A DNA stretch of 64,000 nt from JADKIH01 sp031417395 (GTDB lineage: Bacteria; Bacteroidota; Bacteroidia; AKYH767-A; 2013-40CM-41-45), in contig JANOVM010000077.1 in assembly GCA_031417395.1 (NCBI GenBank), positions 1 through 64,000 on the forward strand, given 5' to 3'. Below are positions 60,103 to 64,000 of the stretch, piece by piece; position 1 is the stretch's first letter; each line of letters begins with the position of its first letter. The notes under the pieces are model-generated. The model was not told where the DNA came from. It searched no databases and saw nothing but the letters and a program-made list of their open reading frames with translations. Position numbers and translations under genes: made by a program.

Positions 60103-61155
60103 ATGATTCAAAACAATATTCACCTGCGTATTTCATTTCTGAAACCGCTTGGAATTATTCTTCCAATATTCATTCTTGTATTCTTTCAGGCATGCAAGCC
60201 GTCGGATGAGTCAAAAGAGAAAGCCGATTCAAGTACTGTTATAAAAAATGAATTGACTCTTTTGAACGATGAAATTGCAGCTAAACCTTCACGTGCGGAT
60301 TTGTATTTTAAACGGGCAGAGATTTTTCTTCAAAAGAATAATACCAAACAAGCCTTTGATGATATTAGCAAAGCCGTTTTACTTGATTCAACAAAAGAAG
60401 AGTATTATATGTTGTTGGCCGACATCAGCTTTAAAGGATTACTAATCCAAAAATCGCTTGATGCTTTTGCAAGAGTAATTCAATTAAATCCGGGAAGTCT
60501 TCAAGGACATTTAAAACTATCCGAACTTTTACTTTACCTCAAAGCATATGATAAGTGTCTGGAACAGGCAAATGAAGTGCTGAAGATCAATAAAAATACT
60601 GCCAAAGCTTATTTTATTAAGGGTTTTGCTTATAAAGAAACAGGAGATACTTCCAAAGCTTTATCAAGCTTTCAGACTTCTGTTGAAATTGATGCAGATT
60701 ATTACGATGCTTATATTCAATTGGGAAATATTGAAGCTAAACGCAAGCACCCTGTTGCTTTGCAATATTATAATAATGCACTAAGACTTCAGCCCGGAAG
60801 TACTGAAGCTTTGTACAACCGTGGATTGCTTTACCAAAACATGGGACAATTGGAAAAAGCCGGTGACGATTATAATCGTATTTTAAAAATAGACAGAATG
60901 TATTCCAGTGCTTATTTTAATCTGGGCTATATTGATCTGGCTTATAAAAACGATTACACATCAGCCATAAACCATTTTACAGATGCCATAAGAGCCAATA
61001 ATCAATATGTAGAAGCTTTTTATAACAGGGGAGTGGCTTTTGAATTATCGGGAAATAATAATGCAGCCATTAAGGATTACCGGGAGGCATTAAAAATTGT
61101 TCCTACTTATAAACTTGCCGTTGAAAAGCTTCGGAAATTATCTGCAAAAAAATGA
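60103..61155 (+). CDS. TPR-repeat lipoprotein
   Basis: The 350-residue protein has a signal ending in the lipobox FFQAC (Cys31) and about eight tetratricopeptide repeats from about 50 to 345, such as AYFIKGFAYKETGDTSKALSSF and ALYNRGLLYQNMGQLEKAGDDY. It should be anchored to a membrane on the periplasmic side and act as a protein-interaction scaffold. It sits between recA and a convergent membrane protein gene. No enzymatic motif is present. Confidence 0.85.
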   Translation: MIQNNIHLRISFLKPLGIILPIFILVFFQACKPSDESKEKADSSTVIKNELTLLNDEIAAKPSRADLYFKRAEIFLQKNNTKQAFDDISKAVLLDSTKEEYYMLLADISFKGLLIQKSLDAFARVIQLNPGSLQGHLKLSELLLYLKAYDKCLEQANEVLKINKNTAKAYFIKGFAYKETGDTSKALSSFQTSVEIDADYYDAYIQLGNIEAKRKHPVALQYYNNALRLQPGSTEALYNRGLLYQNMGQLEKAGDDYNRILKIDRMYSSAYFNLGYIDLAYKNDYTSAINHFTDAIRANNQYVEAFYNRGVAFELSGNNNAAIKDYREALKIVPTYKLAVEKLRKLSAKK

Positions 61156-61163
61156 TTTCCGTA

Positions 61164-62615
61164 TTATATTTTTTCAGCTTTTTTTAACTCTTTCAGCGGA
61201 GGCAGAAATAATTGTGTCATATATAAAATCATTAGCGGATAAACGTAAATAAAATATCTCCATTCATTCAGTTTGAATAGGAATGTAAGTACAAAAATGA
61301 GACTAATGGGTAAGCCTAGCATGATGACATTCATAGGATCTCTGAATTTAGCTGACCCCAGAATTAACAAACCTATACCTCCGATTGTTAAAGGCAAAAG
61401 ATACAGCGCTGTTTGAAAGAGATTTAAAATCAGAAATGGAATGGTTTTCCTGTTAATATAATAACTGCCGCTTTTTAAAAGGGAGTTTTTAAGCCGCATT
61501 AATGGAGCTAATATGTAATAATGAAAAGGTTTGTTTTTAATGAAACTAGCAGTCATTAAATCAAATTTATGACTGATGGCTCTATCCATACTGTCATTCT
61601 TAACATCATTCTGGAAGAGCGTAATTTGATTTCTTAAGTAGCGTAAATCCTCCAGTGTATAATCCTTTGTGAATACATAATCCGGGAATTTGTATTCGCA
61701 ATCTAAATTGATGTCAACCGGATAAAAAAAAGTTCCTGCTGTTTTGCAATTTCCTTCCCACCAGATAGGATCTCCACCCCAGGCTGAGAGAAATTCCGAA
61801 CAGGAACGAACAAGATTTTTACGAGGATAGTAGGTTGGTTTTGAGAGAGGGATTATGGTACCGGTAAGAATGTAATTTCGAATAACCCAGGGACTCCAGA
61901 CTAAGATAAGCGGAAAAATAAAGACAAGCGAATACTTAATAAATCCTTTGAAATTTTTTGTTACAAATAAAATGGAAAGGGCAAAGAAAAACATCCATGG
62001 AATTAAAAATGGTTTCATCATCAACGCATAAGCAATGAAAAAGCCGGCGGCAAGGATGTATTTTATCTTATTGTCAGTTATCCATTTATTAAAAAAATAC
62101 AAGCCAAAAATAATGAAACTACATGTAAAGGATTCCGTCAGTATATCGCATGCATAAAAAGTAATCCAGGATGAAAAACCAATTACAAGCAGCGGAATAT
62201 AATATGCTGCTTTTTGTCGGATAATAGAATGGCACAGTGAAGCAAAAGCAAGGATTGAAAGGGTTTCCAGCAATATCTGAAGAATAGCAAGTAAATCAAA
62301 AGATACATTCATTGAAAAAAATGTTCTGAAAAATAAATAGAACACTCCGTAATGCGGTGTGCGAAGTGAGGGATAAAAAACCAAAGGACCGTCGCTTTTA
62401 AAAGGAGTGTATTCACCCATGTACATTCCATATTTTCCGGTGTTGAGATAATTCTCGATTGGTTCAACGTAGGATTGGGTATCCCCTGCTTTTGTCGCAA
62501 TAAAATTGCCTATAAGTGAATTAGCTTTAAAGGTATTGTTAATAAAGAATACCCAGGAAAATTTGATAATCAATAGCAGGAAAAAAAAGAGGATCTTGAT
62601 TTTTCTATTGGGCAT
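61164..62615 (-). CDS. Polytopic membrane protein, probably a GT-C-type glycosyltransferase
   Basis: The 483-residue protein has about ten to eleven membrane helices and a large hydrophilic loop (about 265-375). The first external loop contains GDTQSYVEPIENYL with an acidic residue, followed by RTPHYGVFYLFFRTF, which resembles the D and RxPxY motifs of ArnT/PMT (GT39-like) enzymes that use a lipid-linked sugar. I assign the fold with moderate confidence and do not assign a substrate. It converges with the TPR lipoprotein gene, 8 bp away. Confidence 0.7.
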   Translation of the reverse strand: MPNRKIKILFFFLLLIIKFSWVFFINNTFKANSLIGNFIATKAGDTQSYVEPIENYLNTGKYGMYMGEYTPFKSDGPLVFYPSLRTPHYGVFYLFFRTFFSMNVSFDLLAILQILLETLSILAFASLCHSIIRQKAAYYIPLLVIGFSSWITFYACDILTESFTCSFIIFGLYFFNKWITDNKIKYILAAGFFIAYALMMKPFLIPWMFFFALSILFVTKNFKGFIKYSLVFIFPLILVWSPWVIRNYILTGTIIPLSKPTYYPRKNLVRSCSEFLSAWGGDPIWWEGNCKTAGTFFYPVDINLDCEYKFPDYVFTKDYTLEDLRYLRNQITLFQNDVKNDSMDRAISHKFDLMTASFIKNKPFHYYILAPLMRLKNSLLKSGSYYINRKTIPFLILNLFQTALYLLPLTIGGIGLLILGSAKFRDPMNVIMLGLPISLIFVLTFLFKLNEWRYFIYVYPLMILYMTQLFLPPLKELKKAEKI

Positions 62616-62779
62616 AGAGTGCTAAAGTTATTTGCTGATAATTTGCATGCGTTAAAAAAATCAATCAAAGTTGTTTTATTGTATCATACAAGAGTATGTT
62701 TTTTTCTTTGATATCAGCATCGTTTTTTAGTGATTAAAATTTCTTTCATCAACAAGGTTTTCAACTCATTTAAGCAGGC

Positions 62780-62808
62780 AAAAAAAAAGAGAACCTTTCG
62801 GTTCTCTT
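62780..62808 (-). terminator. Rho-independent terminator of the infC-rpmI-rplT operon
   Basis: An 8-bp stem, AGAGAACC (62788-62795) with GGTTCTCT (62800-62807), with loop TTTC, lies 33 bp beyond the rplT stop. On the minus strand it is followed by eight T. Confidence 0.9.
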
Positions 62809-62840
62809 TATTGATTCACTAAAAACTATGGCGTAGTTTT

Positions 62841-63185
62841 TTATTTAACAGAATCAACGACTGCTTTAAAGGCTTCCGGATGATTCATTGCAAGATCTGC
62901 TAATGTTTTACGGTTCAATCCGAGGTTCTTTGCATGAATTTTTCCCATTAAATCAGAATAACTCAGACCGTGCTCGCGTGCACCGGCATTGATACGTTGT
63001 ATCCATAATGATCGAAATGTGCGTTTTTTGGCACGACGATCTCTGTATGCATATCCAAGACCTTTTTCAACGGTATTCTTGGCAACGGTTAATACATTTC
63101 CTCTCGCACCCCAATAACCTTTGGCGAGTTTGAACATTTTTTTTCTGCGGGCGCGCGAAGCGACGGCATTGACTGAACGTGGCAT
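62841..63185 (-). CDS. rplT: 50S ribosomal protein L20
   Basis: The 114-residue protein is a core 23S rRNA-binding ribosomal protein needed early in 50S assembly. The basic N-terminal tail PRSVNAVASRARRKKMFKLAKG and the RDRRAKKRTFRSLWIQRINA segment are typical, and the length is normal. It is the last gene of the infC-rpmI-rplT operon. In other bacteria L20 represses rpmI and rplT translation; a small hairpin upstream may be related. Confidence 0.98.
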   Translation of the reverse strand: MPRSVNAVASRARRKKMFKLAKGYWGARGNVLTVAKNTVEKGLGYAYRDRRAKKRTFRSLWIQRINAGAREHGLSYSDLMGKIHAKNLGLNRKTLADLAMNHPEAFKAVVDSVK

Positions 63186-63264
63186 TTTTTCTAGTTTTTG
63201 GTTGAAGCGTCGATTAAACGAACTTTAATGCTTATGGCCGGGTTAGTGATATTTATTAATAGTC

Positions 63265-63283
63265 CGGTGATTAATATTCACCG
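63265..63283 (-). promoter_or_regulatory. Hairpin in the rpmI-rplT gap, possible L20 control element
   Basis: A 6-bp stem, CGGTGA (63265-63270) with TCACCG (63278-63283) and a 7-nt loop, lies in the 113-bp gap between rpmI and rplT. L20 autoregulation in other phyla uses structures around rpmI; whether this one binds L20 is not known. Confidence 0.3.
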
Positions 63284-63298
63284 TCAGACCGATTACTG

Positions 63299-63493
63299 TT
63301 ATATAACAAGCATTTTAACTACCCTGTCCATATCAGCAGTAGAAACAAGTGCAGCATGCGTCAGATTGCGCTTACGCTTTGTTTCTTTTTTTGTAAGGAT
63401 GTGGCTTTTAAAAGCGTGCTTTCTTTTAATCTTTCCTGTGCCGGTTACTTTAAATCTTTTTTTAGCACCGGAATGCGTTTTCATTTTTGGCAT
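63299..63493 (-). CDS. rpmI: 50S ribosomal protein L35
   Basis: The 64-residue basic protein has the standard MPKMKTHSGAKKRFKVTGTG start and a conserved KRKHAFKSHIL and KRKRNLTHAALVS core. It is a component of the 50S subunit. It follows infC by 24 bp and precedes rplT, the usual order. The 113-bp gap to rplT is longer than normal for this operon. Confidence 0.98.
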   Translation of the reverse strand: MPKMKTHSGAKKRFKVTGTGKIKRKHAFKSHILTKKETKRKRNLTHAALVSTADMDRVVKMLVI

Positions 63494-63517
63494 TGAAGTA
63501 TGTTTTTTTGAACTATA

Positions 63518-64000
63518 TTATTTTTTGTGTTTTGGAGTAGGAGCAAGGTGAATGAACATCCTGTTGCCTTCTAATTTTGGAAGTAATTCAACCTTTCCGT
63601 ATTCTTCAAGCGCCTGGGCAAACTTTAATAAAATAATTTCTCCTTTTTCTTTGTATGCAATGGCTCTTCCTCTGAAGTGTACATAGGCTTTTACTTTATT
63701 GCCTTCTTCCAGAAAATTCATTGCATGCTTTACTTTAAAGTTGAAATCATGCTCATCAATGTTTGGGCCGAAACGGATTTCTTTAACTACCTGTTTTCCC
63801 TGTTTTGATTTTAACTCTTTTTCTTTTTATCGTATAGAAACTTTTGATAATCTATGATTTTACATACAGGGGGATCAGCAGTAGGAACTATTTCAACGAG
63901 ATCTAATTCCTGTTCTTTCGCTAATCGAAGTGCTTCTTCAATCGTGTAGATATCACTGGTGATATTGTCTCCGACTAAACGTACTTTCGAAACGCGTATC
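63518..64000 (-). CDS. infC: Translation initiation factor IF-3, frameshifted and cut by the window edge
   Basis: Two frames together encode IF-3. The N-terminal frame (64000 to about 63814) reads RVSKVRLVGDN, ALRLAKEQELDLVEI and PPVCKIIDYQKFLYDKKKK and then hits TAA at 63811-63813. The C-terminal frame reads KEKELKSKQ, KEIRFGPNIDEHDF, VKHAMNFLEEGNKVKAYVHF and ends at 63518. The switch must lie within 63814-63829, an A-rich tract (AAAAAGAAAAAG on the minus strand). One missing A, or a -1 shift on AAG, joins them. IF-3 controls start-codon selection and is normally essential, so an indel error or slippage is likelier than true loss. The 5' end lies outside the window. Confidence 0.9.

Noticed and set aside
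63198..63551. A 117-residue plus-strand open frame opposite rpmI
   Set aside because: It lies antisense to rpmI and the rpmI-rplT gap, has no known domain, and is a shadow of strongly coding sequence.

Overview
The window looks like a low-GC chromosome segment of a Bacteroidota bacterium. The evidence is the many secreted proteins ending in type IX secretion (T9SS) sorting domains of type A ('PNP' motif) and type B ('FTPNGDGLND' motif), the PKD, SprB, Kelch and Fib_succ_major modules, promoters of the TTG-N19-23-TAnnTTTG type, the scarcity of Shine-Dalgarno sequences, and Bacteroidota-type DUF4783 and RAYT/REP sequences. I could not identify the genus.

Layout. 1-3660: a tandem palindrome (REP-like) array beside a RAYT transposase, then a TPR/class III nucleotide cyclase. 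3670-7880: two paralogous secreted proteins sharing an unnamed, probably TIM-barrel domain. 8190-14211: an isoaspartyl peptidase and two large T9SS surface proteins. 14200-17952: a glycosyltransferase, a methyltransferase and an AsnB-type amidotransferase. 18014-21607: three secreted proteins (Fib_succ_major, dockerin-like, propeller-like). 21740-26237: a Wzx-like flippase, then the YihY, nadC and DUF4783 genes facing rlmH. 26345-40237: a large surface-polysaccharide region, with a seven-gene leftward operon (three GT2, two GT4, a sulfotransferase, a methyltransferase) and a rightward set (Wzm/Wzt exporter, TylF methyltransferase, small SDR, GT4, TPR protein). 40238-42498: mobile-DNA island with an IS110-family element, a candidate bridge RNA, covarying REP-like repeats, a strong hairpin and a duplicated gene tail. 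42499-48678: a giant PKD T9SS protein and gmd/fcl for GDP-L-fucose. 48793-55488: rdgB, then a polysaccharide export operon (GT4, Wza-like, Wzc-like tyrosine kinase, rfbC, WecA-like). 55624-62615: FKBP lipoprotein, PadR-PspC module, recA, TPR lipoprotein, GT-C-like membrane protein. 62841-64000: infC-rpmI-rplT, with infC frameshifted in an A-rich tract.

Together the genes are mostly an envelope and secretion locus. Lipid-linked glycan start (WecA-like), nucleotide-sugar supply (gmd, fcl, rfbC), assembly (many glycosyltransferases), decoration (sulfotransferase, methyltransferases, amidotransferase) and two export routes (Wzx/Wza/Wzc and Wzm/Wzt) lie beside the T9SS-exported surface proteins. 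Ordinary housekeeping genes flank them.

No single unmistakable new defence or secretion system is visible. The items most worth following are the IS110 non-coding left end, the RAYT-linked REP array, the covarying 20-bp repeats, the PadR operator palindrome, the propeller nested in a PKD domain, the paired unnamed secreted domain and the infC frameshift.
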